A stretch of 64,000 bases of DNA from Medicago truncatula (GCF_003473485.1 NC_053042.1:6719501-6783500); one strand, 5' to 3'. Positions 34,011-46,916 are shown, counted from the first letter of the stretch. Notes: generated by a model from the letters alone, not told the origin. A program made the numbers and translations.

Positions 34011-34195
34011 TGTTAGATAATAAAGTATTAGGCTTAAGTTATTGGGCATTTATATTAGTAAGTTAGAGTCCATTAGATTTTATTATATATTCTCTTATAA
34101 CCTTTTGTAATGTTAAGCTATTGTTAGTCTAATGAAATCGTAGCCGTCGTTGTTCCTATTCTCTCTTTCTCCATTTTATATCTGTATTGTTAACA
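34011..34195 (+). repeat. 5' LTR of the TRIM-like element
   Basis: TG...CA-bounded 185-bp repeat, identical to the 3' copy. Confidence 0.92.
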
Positions 34196-34724
34196 TGGTA
34201 TCAAGAGCGTGGTTTGACCCTCCTTGATTTAGTCGTCGCTTCCGCTGTTGAGTTCCCAAAAGTTTGGGAATATGTCGTCTAATTTGTGTGCTTGAAGAAT
34301 AATATGTATACGAGGTTTGTTTTGTTGGTTTCGTTGGTTCTTTCTTTACCTTCAGTGAATTTTAATTAGGTAGAATAAAGTGAGTTAGGTAGAATAAAGT
34401 GGTTTCATATGCAAAGTGAGTCAGAATAGTGCTCACAGTAGGTTTGTTCGTTTGTTTGTTTGTCTTTGTCTTGGTTGCTTTGGTTCAACTTGTCTTGGTT
34501 CGTTTGGTTACGTTCGTTTTGGTTCTTCAAGTTGTCTTGATTTAGTTTTGTTCGATTTAGTTTGGTTCAATTTGTTTGGTTGTTGGGTGAGTCAGAATAG
34601 TGCTCACAATTGGTTTGTTCATTTGTTTGTTTGGTGGGTCAAGAACTCATAATTTGCTTGTTTGGTGAGTCGATTTCTCACACTTTGGTTGTTTGGTGAG
34701 ATGTGCTCACAATTTGGTTTCTTC

Positions 34725-35030
34725 TCCCCTTTTTTATTCTTCTCATTGATTGCACTTCTCCCCTATTGGTTCTTCCGATTGATTGCATTGTACTTCTCCC
34801 ATCTTTTGATTCTTCTGATTGATTGCATTTCTCCCCTTATTGGTTCTTCCGATTGATTGCACTTCTCCACTCTTTTGATTCTTCCGATTGATTGCACTTC
34901 TCCCCTATTGGTTATTCCGATTGATTGCATTGCACTTCTCCCCCTTTTGATTCTTCTGATTGCATTGCACTTCTCCCCCTTTTTTGATTCTTCTGATTGC
35001 ACTTCTCCCACTTTTGATGATTCTTTGGTT
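34725..35030 (+). repeat. Internal tandem repeat of the TRIM-like element
   Basis: About eight imperfect units of 30-45 bp built from CACTTCTCCCC, TATTGGTTCTTCC or TTTTGATTCTTC, and GATTGATTGCA. Unit types alternate. It yields small open frames on both strands that are repeat artefacts. Confidence 0.8.
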
Positions 35031-35353
35031 CTCCTCTATTGGTTCTTATGTATGGCTGCTTCTCTCTACTGGTTCTATTGTTTGGATGGTTCTCTCTCTT
35101 TGATTGGTTGATGGTGATGGTTCTTGCTGCTCTCTACAAAGATAACTAAGTTTGGTTTGTTGCTGCTCTCCATTGGTTTTGCTGACAGCTGATTTGGTTT
35201 ATTTTTCTTGGTTAATTTGTAACAAGCTTAAAGCTTAGTAAGCTTCAGCTTGAGGGGTAGTGTTAGAACTTTATATTATTTAGTATGTTTTTCGTATTTT
35301 GTTTGACAAACTCAGAATGCTTCTTGTTGACTCATTGTGAGTTTGAGGGTAGA

Positions 35354-35538
35354 TGTTAGATAATAAAGTATTAGGCTTAAGTTATTGGGCATTTATATTA
35401 GTAAGTTAGAGTCCATTAGATTTTATTATATATTCTCTTATAACCTTTTGTAATGTTAAGCTATTGTTAGTCTAATGAAATCGTAGCCGTCGTTGTTCCT
35501 ATTCTCTCTTTCTCCATTTTATATCTGTATTGTTAACA
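35354..35538 (+). repeat. 3' LTR of the TRIM-like element
   Basis: 185-bp repeat identical to the 5' copy and preceded by a polypurine tract. Confidence 0.92.
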
Positions 35539-35543
35539 GTGAT

Positions 35544-37631
35544 TTTTTCCAACTCACGGTCATGCCAATAATGCACTTAATTAAGAATCGGTAACTTCAA
35601 AAATGATATTTTGTGAGAAGAAAAGGGAAGGAAGTTGTGGATAGCAAATTGCCAAACAGAATTGATCTCATGTTTATGGTTAGGGCCAACTCAACTCGAT
35701 CAAAACACAAAATGTTGATATGTAAAGGCCGTAGGCCTCCAGTAAAACTGCTGAAGTGGTAAGAAAGCAACGATAAGGTTCCGGCATTGCTGGTAGAACA
35801 AATTTAGCAGGTTTGGTAGTGGGTGGAAGAGCTAGTTTTCATATGGTGCTTTTCATTCTAACTTTTTTAATTAGTAGACTAGGTGTTGTATTGGTGTATT
35901 GTAATTGTACTACTACCGAGTTGCCGAGCACATGTTTGTGTGTGTTCTCTGCAACTCTTCATAGAAGGTGGATAAAGTTTGCATGTGCTAAATAACAATG
36001 TTATTGTTAGACACTATTAATAAATCTTACTTGTCGGACAAAGGGTATAAGCCTCAAAATAAAATAAAATAAAATAACTCATCCTACTAACTTTTTGTAA
36101 CACTCTATAACATTTTGGATTATATAATATAATTTGAAACAATCTTAGAGGGTGTGAAAAGAAACCGTCTAAAAAATGGCCAATTTTTGAACTCAAGGCC
36201 TAAAATATTGATGCAAAGGGTCGTAGGCCTAAAATTAAAATTAAAATTGCTATCTATTTCCCAACAATTTTTGTTGTACCCCTACAATTCAGTTTTACCT
36301 AAAAAATACTCTTTAACGGACATAGATTTTGACTTTAAATAGTTTAAAAGAAAAGTTTGAATCACCTTTGATCAATACAAATGTATCCAACACAATCATG
36401 AAGAACATAGATTTTGTTGAAGCTACTTTTTTTTTTGTGAAAATCAGCAAGTTGTGTGGATGATGTGAGAAAATGCCTTAATTTTCAAAGTTACAACATT
36501 TTGTCTTTGCACCGTCAATTACCATCTTATGTTTTTTCAAATGACCAAGCATAAGATGGTAATTACCAAGCATAAGGTGTGCTAGAATATGAAAAAGAAA
36601 AATACAATTACCAGTAAAAATAGCACAGCTACCCAAGAGGCCAAGACATGAATACAGTTCAAAGACACAAGCACAAGATTCACCAAGCCTAAAAGTTAAC
36701 CTCAAAAAATTTAGCCTTCACATGAGAGACCAAACACAAAAAACAAACAGTACAGTCTACAACCTGCAGCATTTTGCAGGATTAAATTTTATCAAACACC
36801 AGCTCTTAAATGATACTTACCTAGACCCCTAAAATTACCATCTGCTGCTGAAAATTGCAGATTCTCTTCATTTATGCATTAGCATTAATAGGCATCACAC
36901 ATAACCACTTGTTGTTCGACCAATGCAGCTTGGTACAACACAACACCACCAATGGTTTTAGGCCTCAAAATTTTAAGACCAATTCTCTTGATCCCAAAAG
37001 GAATCTTATATAATTATGCAATACAAGCACAATTTGCACTAAATGTTTGGTACAAGTGGTAATAAAGCCTTGTCAAGCTCTAAATCAAACCTTGTATTTA
37101 TCACAAAGACCACAGCCTGTAGCTATTAACTTGAATAACAAGTTCGTTTGTGTTTCTCTCTTTAATGAAGCCTAAATGCAGAGACTCATAGGACTTGGGT
37201 GGGGTCTGTCCCAAACTTGGTAAACTTGTCTTTATTGAATGACTCTGTTCCTGTTTTCATTACCTTTACTTCAATCGTGCATAAACATTTAAACACCCAT
37301 TTGTCACCCCAAAACAGTTAAGGATACCCCAAACACACCATTGGATTTGAAAATCATTGTGCAAGCTTTTGATTGTAACCAACTCCATGCAAAAAAATTA
37401 ATTTGTTGATTTCCACACCCTCCAGTGTGTAATCATTAGTTAACAAGAAAAATTATCAAAAAAGATTAATTATTAATTATTAGTTAGTCAAACACCGCTT
37501 AAAAATCCAAACACGGGTTCTCTACATAAGTACATGAACCAATATGTTCTGGAAAAAAGGGTTGCATTTGGCTCATCGATTATCTAAAAATACTAATTAA
37601 ACATTGATGAAGATATGATTCTTCAACGATG
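35544..37631. other. Intergenic and probable MCU 3' UTR
   Basis: No coding gene is seen. The last several hundred bases before 37632 are presumably the 3' UTR of the minus-strand MCU gene. Short repeats of CATAAGATGGTAATTACC type occur at about 36525-36575. Confidence 0.45.
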
Positions 37632-40600
37632 TTATGCCCTTAGAAGTGTCTCTTCAACATGGCGGATAGGTGGAGAAAATGTTTCAGCTTTTGCATTTGC
37701 ACCAACACCAACATGATTACTTGGATAACAAGCTTTGCAAAGCTCATTATACCTATTTGCATCAAAGTTGTATGTCTTCATAAGACGCTCTTGTTTAGAC
37801 ATGAAACGACGATGGAAATAGCCTTGAAATGTTGGCTCAGTTGAAGTCCTTATGAAGAATAGGTATGCAAAAGCAAAGTGCAGGGAAGTAACAAAGAAAC
37901 ATACTGGTTCCATAACATCCCAACTTAGCTCCCAAAATGTGAGTCTCATGAACCCAAGTGTTTGGATTGTTAAAAATCCCAATCCACAGTAAAGCTCAGT
38001 CTGAACTTGAGCTTTTGCCTTGCCATCAATCATTGCTTTTTGCTTCTCCATATTCTCTAGCTCCTTCCTCCTTGGGTCATTAGGACTAGCTATTGATTGA
38101 TACATTATGCTCTCAATTGATTTTGCAACCTGTGGTCCAAAAAATTATTTAAAAAACAACTTTATAAAGTTGTAGAAAAATTAAATGCATATTTAAAATC
38201 ACAGTAATTTTCCGCATTAGATGTAAATATTAGTTACCCAAGTTAATTACACTTGCTAGCAATATGAGAAGAGTATAAAAGATGAATGTAACATTTTAAT
38301 GAACCGGTTGTATGGCCCCACCAAAATAAAATTTAATAATGATATATAAACCATTGTGTTTGTGTAGCCCTTTGATGAAAAGTAGAGCTGGTCCAAAAAA
38401 CTAGTAAAAGAGATGCAGCCAAAAGCCAAGTAAACAGGTAACTTTGGTTACCTGGAGGCAATGCAGAGGGATGAGGTGGGGATAGGTGGGGCATGTGTCA
38501 CACAAAACACACTTTAGGGTGTATCAAAGACAACACTAAAAACCATATATAGGAGCAGATAACAAGGGAGGGAGGAGAATCCCTCACTCAGATAATCCCT
38601 CCCCAGAAGAGTATTAGCTAGGACTCACTCACGTCAAACTCCTTAAAATATGTGCCATCTCATTATTCATCACCCCCTCCCTGGAGACAAGGCATGTTAT
38701 TATGAACCTCATGTCATGTTATATTGTGAATTTCGTTTCATTCTTCGTCACAAATCTTTACAAATTTGGAATTTATCATAAAAGTAAACCATTTTAAATC
38801 TTTACAAATTTGTCTACTCTAAAACTATACACCGTATATTTCTTTAGAATCATGCTAACAAGTGTTTTAATAACATTGTATAAGGAATACACAAATAGAA
38901 AATTTGTTTCGAAAATACTAAGTTAAAATAGTCTTAAAGTAATAATTACACCACCTTCTACGCAAATATTATACTCTTTTTAGTTGCTTAAACAATACCA
39001 CATTTGTTAGCATTTGCTATTTATTTTTTATAAAGAGAAAAAATATAGAAATTGCATTGCAACTACCAAGTATTTTTCACATAAAAAGGTAAATTATAAA
39101 AATTAACAAGACATTCACAAAAATAATACATTAACAAGACGTTTGGACAAGTGTAAATTTGTTTTGAACCGTAAAGTTAACCGAGACATGAAAAATCTCA
39201 GTAATTCGTCCAACATAATATGAGTTATATCTACTTTATAAGATAAATTAAAGTTTTAGTGTACGTTTAGTTTTAATGTTAGAGGGGGCAAAATTGATTC
39301 TTTAAGAGTGTAGAATTGATTTTATCACGTTTTGTTAAAAAATTGATTTTAATGCAACTGAGCTAAGTTTATGGGGACTAAAAAATTAATTTTGTTTTTA
39401 GAGCTAGAATTTGTAGCTTTTATCCTCTAAAATTCATTTTAATCTTAAATGGAGAGGATCTTTATTCCTGTTTTCTTGAGCAATCAAAACTATTGTGGAC
39501 TATGTTCTACTTGAAAGAAAAAAAACTATTACGGGCTGTGCTATTTTTTATTTGACTCAACTATTGTAGACAACATTAGCTATTAATTAACTTAATTGAT
39601 CCTTTACTTTAATTCTATTTTTATTAATACAAAATTTTAATCCTATTGATTAAATTCCCTTTTTTTTTTACTCTTACAGAAATTTTTAGACTAAAAATGA
39701 TGATGTTGCAAGTTTTAAACGATGAGTCATACGATGTGATATGATCAACATATATGATTAAATTATTAAAAATTCTCTAAAAAAATCAGTTTTAATTTTA
39801 AAAAATATTTGTTTTTATAATTTAATTAATGAAAAAAATTCTACAACTTCGTATAGGGCGTTACAACACCACTTTTTAATTTAGAAATTTTAGATATGAT
39901 GGCCTAATCCTCTTATGTACTTGGGAGTTGCTACTTAATATCTTTTCATTTGAGTTTTGGTGTTCTTACCTGAACTACTAGTTCCGACTAGTTTTCATTG
40001 TTTTTGGAAACTTAATGTAATATATACTTTCTCTTCTTAGTTCTCCTCTAAGACTTTCTCTGCTTGAGAGACGATATTTTTTGGTAATTTAAAAGATTGT
40101 TAGAATTTAAAATGGAAACCAATTTTGCAAACAAGCTAATGATAGGGCCAAGCTTTATTAATAAAATAAAATGGTCTTTTGTTTTTTTTTTTTATAAACG
40201 TGATCAAAATAATTTACTAGTCTATAAAAAAACAAAAAGTTGTGAAGTATTTCTCCTTTTGCCTTGTAAAAAAAAATCTCCTTTTGCATGCATGTGTTCG
40301 AATTATGTCACAAAATCAAAAAACATATTTCATCCAAATCCAAAGTATCTATATTTAGATCTAAAATTACGATAAAAACTAATAAAATCTAAATATGCAC
40401 AATTATCATGATGTAAAAAAAATTAATATAATTATATTCAAAGATGGAAATAAAAAATAGCAAGAAAAGAGAATATTTATGTAAAAAACGAATAATCAGG
40501 GAAGAAGAAAAATAAAAAATGCACATACCTGTTCTGGCCGGAGAAAAACAACATTCCCCAAAACGATGACGTTTCCAGATTCATCCAATATCTTTGCAAA

Positions 40601-41095
40601 CTCAACACCTTGTTCATGATTCTCACACGATTCAACGCAGATCCTCAAAAACTCACCGTAACTAACTGAATTCTCCGAAACCTCTCTCAGTTTCCTCTTC
40701 AACTTCTCCATTTGCGATGCTTTCAGAATCTTCCTCGCATCCTCCACCGTGAACTTCGCCGGCGATGTTGCCTTTTCCGGCGCCGGTGCAAAATTGAGAT
40801 CAAGGAAACGATCACCGGTGTTAATGCCTTTGAGTTTTTCCCTGAGTTTTTCTCCGACAGGGAGTGAGAGAAACTCCGGGAGGCTCACCGTGCCGGAGTG
40901 ATGCACAGCTCGCCGGGGAAGAAAACGGCGGAAATAGTTTCTGTTTTTGGTTTCCGGTGATGAGAGATACTCACGATGGAAATTTGCTTTAGAAGCGTTT
41001 GGAGGAACTATGGTTTGTTCTAATGTTGTTGAGGACGGCGTCAGAGATTTGACGCCGTCGAAAAGACGCTTTGTAAAGAGTTTCCGAAGCGCCAT
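37632..41095 (-). CDS. MCU: Mitochondrial calcium uniporter pore protein
   Basis: Two exons, 40529-41095 (189 codons) and 37632-38129 (166 codons with stop), give 354 residues; the intron (38130-40528) is phase 0 and GT-AG. The protein forms the calcium-selective pore of the inner mitochondrial membrane. The N terminus ([16 protein letters not shown], and Arg-rich up to [13 protein letters not shown]) suits a mitochondrial transit peptide. A plant-type N-terminal MCU domain follows ([13 protein letters not shown]...[19 protein letters not shown]...[13 protein letters not shown]...[16 protein letters not shown]). Exon 2 holds the coiled coil and two membrane helices (about 234-253 and 264-284) around the selectivity motif WDVMEP (259-264), with D260 and E263 as the calcium-coordinating acidic residues. 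The basic C terminus ([19 protein letters not shown]) is family-typical. Plants have several paralogues, and which one this is cannot be told here. The 2.4-kb intron contains AT-rich MITE debris. Confidence 0.96.
39255..39455. repeat. Partial MITE in the MCU intron
   Basis: Contains GTGTACGTTTAGTTTTAATG and multiple AATTGATTTTA-type segments that resemble the family found whole at 45396-46192. Only one end is visible. Confidence 0.4.
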
Positions 41096-41898
41096 TGATG
41101 AAATTTTTTTGAGATTTTTTTTTATGAATAAAAATAGAAGAAAAAAAAAAAATTAGATGTTATTGCATAGTGTATAGTAAGAGTGAAGAGATTTTGCAGG
41201 CTCTTGAGAAGAGTAAGAGGCAGGTTTCGTTGTTTATATATAGGTCCAACGTTTGAGGAAGATACTATTTTATTTTAAAAATATTTGTTTTGTTTTTTCT
41301 AGGCATCTTTTTAAATGTTAGATATCAATTTGTGACGCAGTAAAAGACCAATTAGATTCATCAACTTCAGGATTTTTATTTTAAAGTCTAGTTGCTAAGT
41401 GTGATATTTGAGCTTTGATCCCTAACTTATGTCTATAATATGAATCCTCAACTAAACTCATGGAGACTTTTAAGATGAAATTCATATTTTTTTGTCAATT
41501 AGTCTAATAATTAAAAATTAATTTAAAGACGAATAATTAGAATATTGAGGGTACGAATCTCAGCCATTATATATTATATATATTATGTAATATCTCTACC
41601 AATTAAACTAAACTCACAAAGAAATTTTATTTCAATTTAACAATATCAAAGATTATTAAATTGAATTACGAAAAAATTATTTTAAAAAATAGGATTCACT
41701 CAAAAATAAATAAAAATAAAATATGTTGTGCCAGCGTACAATCAAATAGGTAGTCGCAACTCGCAACTAGAATATTTTTGTATATATAAATTGGCAATCA
41801 ACATTTACAAATGATTTTATTATGGAACAAATGAAAGTTGTATATTAAATATAAGAAAATAATACTTATGTCAAAAATTGTATTTATGCATTAATAAA
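41096..41898. other. 5' flank of MCU and AT-rich intergenic DNA
   Basis: Adjacent to MCU, 41096-41240 is the likely 5' UTR and promoter. A TATATATA-containing segment (TTTATATATAGGTCC) at about 41233-41247 could be the minus-strand TATA region. Beyond about 41300 nothing is recognised. Confidence 0.4.
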
Positions 41899-41911
41899 AA
41901 TAACATATTCC

Positions 41912-42054
41912 ATCCCCGTGAGCTTAGCTCAGTTGGTAGGGATATTGCATATTATATGCAGGAGTCGGGGTTCGAACCCCAGACACTCCACTTCTTCACA
42001 ATTAAATTGTGTGAGCTCTAGCCATTAGGCTACTTGACAAAAAAATAAAATAAT
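41912..42054 (+). mobile_element. tRNA-derived SINE with perfect 13-bp TSD
   Basis: The head carries A-box TTAGCTCAGTTGGTAGG and B-box GGGGTTCGAACCCC, then a body ending GCTACTTGAC and an A-rich tail. A perfect duplication AATAACATATTCC flanks it (41899-41911 and 42055-42067). It resembles a tRNA but lacks a foldable acceptor stem and has a SINE body and tail. Confidence 0.9.
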
Positions 42055-42067
42055 AATAACATATTCC

Positions 42068-42789
42068 TTTTATATACATGTTATATCAAACATTGATCCA
42101 TTGGTTTATGTTTATGGTTGATGTATATCTTGGATAGAAGCTAATGACATTACTTGCTTTTATATTATGTAAGGTGAATGCATAATTCAATTTAAAAATA
42201 GTCGGACCTATGTGCGGGGGTGGAGGTATCAACTTGAATCGAATGATTAATTTCTACAATTATACGTATGGAACACATCAAAATAATCAAATCTAATATT
42301 ATTTAGAGTTTAATTGTATTATAAGCTCTAAAAGATAAAAATAAAGTTACACATGTATTCAGTTTAACTACATCAATTATAGTATTATTTGTTATTTATT
42401 TATTTTTACGGAAAGAACCCAATTCATTTCATTAATGTGTAAATCTTGGATACATATAGAAATTGTCAATAAAGATATGAAAACTAGTTAAGGCGATAAC
42501 TGCTCTAGCTAAACAATGATGGTTTATGAAAGGGAAAAAAAACTAACTTAGCTACATTAACCGTTAACGTCAGTGAAAATATATGTTAGATCATCGGAGA
42601 TGGGTCTATGATCTAACATATGTAAAATCTAACTTGGCTCGATTCGTTTAATAATAAGGCCAAATTTAAGCTTTTAAAAAAGCTCAAATCATTTAAATAG
42701 GTCGGATGGAAAAGAGGGTAGAAGAAATAAATCATTAAAAGTCTATTTAGCAGTAGTAGATTGACACCCTCTTGAAGTGTTTTATTGCA
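42068..42789. other. Intergenic, nothing recognised
   Basis: AT-rich DNA without gene or element ends. Confidence 0.4.
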
Positions 42790-42798
42790 TATATTTTA

Positions 42799-43287
42799 GG
42801 CTTAATTGCACTTTTTCCTCCTATAGTTTACCAATTGTGCGATTTTGCACCTCATAGTTTTAAACGAGCGATTTTGCCCCCTATAGTTTTCCCCTTTTCT
42901 GATTTTATGGTCCCCATGACATTTAGTGCTGGTTTTTATCAATTAATGTGTGCCACGTGTGTAATTCCATTTTTTTAAAAATAAAAAAATGGTATTTTTC
43001 AGATTTTGAGAGAAGGGGGCACGTGATTTTTCAGATTTTAAGAAGAAATATCACATACCTCCTTCTCTCAAAATCTGAAAAATACAATTCTTTTATTTTT
43101 TTAAAAATGAAATTACACACGTGGCATACATTAATTGATAAAAAACAGACATATCAGCACTAAATGTCATGAGGACCATAAAATCAGAAAGGGGGAAAAC
43201 TATATGAGGCAAAATCGCTCGTTTAAAACTATGGGGTGCAAAATTGCACAATTGGCAAACTATAGGGGAGAAAAGTGCAATTAAGCC
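42799..43287. mobile_element. Near-perfect foldback element, Mutator type
   Basis: The 489-bp element is almost entirely one hairpin, with arms of about 235 bp. The left begins GGCTTAATTGCACTTTTTCC and the right ends GGAGAAAAGTGCAATTAAGCC. Flanks are TATATTTTA (42790-42798) and AATATTTTA (43288-43296), a 9-bp duplication with one mismatch. ACGT-core motifs sit in both arms (GCCACGTG at 42952-42959, CACGTGGC at 43118-43125). A solo end of the same family occurs at 51538-51613. Confidence 0.88.
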
Positions 43288-43448
43288 AATATTTTATTAT
43301 GTTTATATTGAAGAAAATATGAAATAGACTTTTAAACCTTAAAAAAAAAATAGACTTTTAAATAGATTTTCGTGCTCTTTTTAAAAAAATTGTGCTAAGA
43401 TAAACTTTTAAAAGGGTAATACCTTAAAAATAGTTTTATGATAGATAA

Positions 43449-43759
43449 AAGCATTCACAATGGAGACCCTCAATTTTGAGATCTTAAATGGGTCTCACAT
43501 GGACACGTCACTTTTTAATAATTTTTAATAATAGTATTTAATAGGTACTCAACCACTCCAATGTCTAATAAGGTCCCACAAATATTATTTAATAGCCATG
43601 AAAATTATTATTTTAATAAAAAGTGATGTGGCCTATTTAAGAATGGGGGTCTTAAGTTAGACATGAGATCTTTTAAGATCCTTAATTTTTTTTTCCACAA
43701 TGGAAGTACCTATTAGATATCAGGTCTTAAATAGTGAAGACCTCACTATTATGATGCTC
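43449..43759. mobile_element. Tourist-like MITE, TAA target duplication
   Basis: The left terminus AAGCATTCACAATGGAGACC is complementary in outline to the right terminus GTGAAGACC...ATGATGCTC. TAA flanks both ends (43446-43448, 43760-43762). It is of the same general type as 4673-5177 (CATYCACAATGG near the end). The 311-bp interior carries further inverted subrepeats (TTCCACAATGGAAGTACC). Confidence 0.65.
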
Positions 43760-43762
43760 TAA

Positions 43763-45395
43763 TAAATATAAATGAGGTTGAAAACTTAAAAATTGTAAAA
43801 TACATGAAACCTATTTAAGTCAAAACCTATCCCAAGTTGAGCTCCATCCCTAACGGCTAGCAATCAAATAATGCAGCTTTGAAAGAAGTCAGAAGATAGA
43901 TTGTATTATTGCACAGTGCAGTGCTTCTCTTTTTTTATTTTTTTTATTTTTCTTACTGGATTGCAGACCTGCATTAGGGAGGGCTGATCAGCTGAAGCTT
44001 TCTTTTCTTTCCTAACATCTCTCTTACAATTTCCAAAAAAAACATTAAACATAAAATTTTCTTACAAAATTCATTTGTCTAGTTCTTGGAGAAATGATTT
44101 TTTTAGACATTATGTATTTATACAATTTTTAAAATACTATTTACTTTTATTATAATGTTTGTCCTCTCACCTTAGAAGTTGTGTCCATACTCAAGAATAT
44201 AAGGTGTTGAAATAAGATATAAGAAATTGTGTGTCCAAGTATAATACAACTATTTTGTTTGGCAATGAAATGCATTTGTTTCTTCTAACTTTACACTGCA
44301 TGAGGACAGCTTCATACTTAATTGGTTGACACGTGTAGTTTCTACAAAGAAGGTAACCTAAAAAGACTTGAGTTCACAAAGAAGGTAACCTAAAAAGACT
44401 TGAGTTCACATGCACACCAGTCACCAACATCTAATGGACGTGTAAACAATCGTGTTCACATATAACACACACCATTGCATTAAGAGGACACATTGAGTTA
44501 TCCCCTTCATGTGATCTTTTTGTATTCATTAACTGCACCTTAAAATAAAATTCCATGTTTTATTTAAAATTGAAAGTAAATCATTTTTATTAAAATATAC
44601 AGTTAAATTTTGTAAATATTGAGAAAAACCAAGTAACACGTATCAGATGAATAAAACTCTTGATAAAAGTTTATATAAAAGAGACATTCATCACCTTATA
44701 AGTTGGTTTTGCAAAGATGACTTAACAAATACGCTTAACATTATTTCTCTCTCTCTCTCTCTCTCTTTCATTTATAGGTATGAAATGACTCAATTATTTT
44801 AAGATACGCTGAGTATTGCCCGCGGAAATCCCAAAATATTTGGAGTGGTGTATGAGTAAGAATCATATTAGGTGTTGACATCCTAACCACAAGATATAGA
44901 GCTACTCTACGCAGTTAATATGCTAAGTGGAAATCTACTAACTCAACCCTCATCACGTGCTTTAAGGATTTCATGTGCTTAATGTACCACATTGCCCGTT
45001 ATGTTTAAACATGCTACAAAATTTGGTAAAACAAGATTGTTGTGATTGAGCGCACTCGTTCTTTGTTTTAGGGCCTTGCAAACTGCATAATCACTTCGAA
45101 ATTATAACTACAGACAAAGTGGGAGGTAGGGTCTATGCTCTAACTATTAGCAAGTAACAACACTTTTGAAGTTAAATTTGGGTAATAAAATTACTATAGT
45201 TTAGCTACTCATTTTTTTAATTAATGTTGGATACAAAAAGGAACATAATATTATGAACAACTATATTCGTTTATGGTCGAATAAACTTAACTTCAAAATT
45301 GTAAGTTGAATTTAAAATACTTCTAATTTCAACTATGATAACATGAAATTCATAGATACCATCCACCCCCTTCATACACAACACACAATGTTACG
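43763..45395. other. Intergenic with short tandem repeats
   Basis: A perfect 32-bp tandem duplication (ACAAAGAAGGTAACCTAAAA...) lies at 44344-44407. A (TC)n microsatellite of about 21 bases lies at 44746-44766. No gene is seen. Confidence 0.6.
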
Positions 45396-46192
45396 TGTCT
45401 GTTTGGTTTGGCTTTTCAGTACCGAAGTAATTCTACAATCTTTAAAAGTGAAAAATTGAATTTTTAATGGTGTTTAGTTTGGCTTTTAAGAATTGATTCT
45501 ATCCTCCAAAAACAATTATCCTTAAAGCTACAAATCCTAGCTTCTAGCTTTTCTAGAATCAATTCTACATTAAATTTTCTATTTCAATTATTACAACCTA
45601 TTATTTTCCTTTATTGCCCTTTATCAATTCTCCTTTTTGAATTATAATTTAATTTGATGAACCAAATTTAATTAGAAAACTTAACGAACCAAATTAGCCT
45701 CCGAAAAATGTTTATGGTCATGACTTACCAAATTTTAAAATTTTCTTTACAGGTCCCCATTCAGATTTATTGTATTTTTTCTTTTACACTATATTTTATC
45801 ATTTTTGGCAACTAACTCTAGTATTATTTAACATAAATATATTTTATCAAAAAATATAAAATATATGAACAAATATTTTATAAAAAAAATAGTTTAATGA
45901 TCGTATTTATTATGTTTTAAATTAATATATAGAAAATTTATTTATTTAAATTAAATAATATATCTACATTTAGTATTGATCTACATATACATTCGACTAG
46001 GCATATTTACTTGAATTTAGCTATGTCCATTTTAGTAATTATACGTTCAAAAGCAATTTTGATAAAAACTATCCAAACAACATTTAGTTTGTTTAATCAA
46101 TTCTGCATTATTGTATCCAAACATAAATCAATTCTTTCAAAATCAATTCTGTCAGAATCAATTCTATTAGAATCAATTCTTCCAAACGGACA
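45396..46192. mobile_element. Non-autonomous DNA transposon with TGTCYGTTTGG ends
   Basis: The left end TGTCTGTTTGGTTTGGC and the right end CCAAACGGACA are inverted. Subterminal AATCAATTCT-type motifs occur on both sides; on the right they form four units of period 15 at about 46125-46180. The target duplication is not clear. The interior is AT-rich with no transposase. Confidence 0.55.
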
Positions 46193-46243
46193 TGAAACTT
46201 TTTTGTTCATGCAACCGTTATCAGGTAGGCAAGCTTTCATTTT

Positions 46244-46399
46244 TTTTAGATAGACGAGATGACAAAGCCATCATTTTTTTTAAAAAAAAAAACTGTCATA
46301 AACTCATAAATAAAGTGGAGATACTGGAGTTCGAACCCAGATCATGACGTCTGGCCTAAAATTTTCGGCATTTTTATTAGTTGAGCTATGACTTATAGG
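46244..46399 (-). mobile_element. tRNA-derived SINE, minus strand
   Basis: On the minus strand the A-box reads ATAGCTCAACTAAT (about 46376-46389) and the B-box GGGTTCGAACTCC (about 46327-46339). A body with TGAGTTTATGACAG and an A/T-rich tail follows. It is closest to the copy at 7305-7441. Confidence 0.7.
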
Positions 46400-46916
46400 A
46401 CATTCCCCGTTAAAAATAGGAAAATGCAAAATTAAGTATGAATAGAACAAGAGATAATCAGAACTTCATGCTTCATATTTTTGCATTTTCGGCATGATCT
46501 AACATGTCGATACTCAGTCGAAAAAATAAAACAAGTTGTTGACACCTAGTTATCCAGCATTTGGGGTAACATTAGTGCATATTAATGGATCTTGCATCAG
46601 CACAAATTAACTCCACTCCATTTAAAATTTTGTCCCCGTTTCCGTAACAATTATGAGACAATAATAATTCAAGGTAATTAGTGACGCCCCAATGCAAAAA
46701 GTAAAGGAAAAAGTTATTTTGACATCTCTATATTTCTCATCTACATCTTTTTTAAAGAAAAAAAAAATAGAGATGGTGATGTGATAAATATGATAGATAT
46801 GATAGGAAGATAAATAGAAAGAAAAAAAATAAAATCAAATGGATGCTGGAGAGTTGGAGATATTCAAAATATGAGAGCACAATGTAAAACGAATATCAAC
46901 ACTGAATATGGTTAAC

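Larger units (their letters stand above)
34011..35538 (+). mobile_element. TRIM-like LTR retrotransposon, identical LTRs, 5-bp TSD
   Basis: A complete 1,528-bp non-autonomous LTR retrotransposon. The 5' LTR is 34011-34195 and the 3' LTR is 35354-35538, each 185 bp, beginning TGTTAG and ending TTAACA. Reading them side by side I find no difference. Immediately after the 5' LTR is a primer-binding site TGGTATCAAGAGCG (34196-34209), resembling the initiator-tRNA-Met site used by Copia elements. Just before the 3' LTR is a purine tract TTGAGGGTAGA (35343-35353). A 5-bp duplication GTGAT flanks the element (34006-34010, 35539-35543). The 1.16-kb interior has no gag or pol, only simple repeats, so mobility depends on another element. 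Identical LTRs mean a recent insertion. Confidence 0.92.

Noticed and set aside
34763..35011. 82-codon minus-strand frame with repeated SIGRIKR-type units
   Set aside because: It arises from the tandem repeat inside the TRIM-like element; the plus-strand frame 34857-35111 has the same cause.
41912..41990. A real tRNA gene
   Set aside because: The A and B boxes are good but the sequence continues into a SINE body and A-tail and is bounded by 13-bp target duplications; the acceptor stem does not close.
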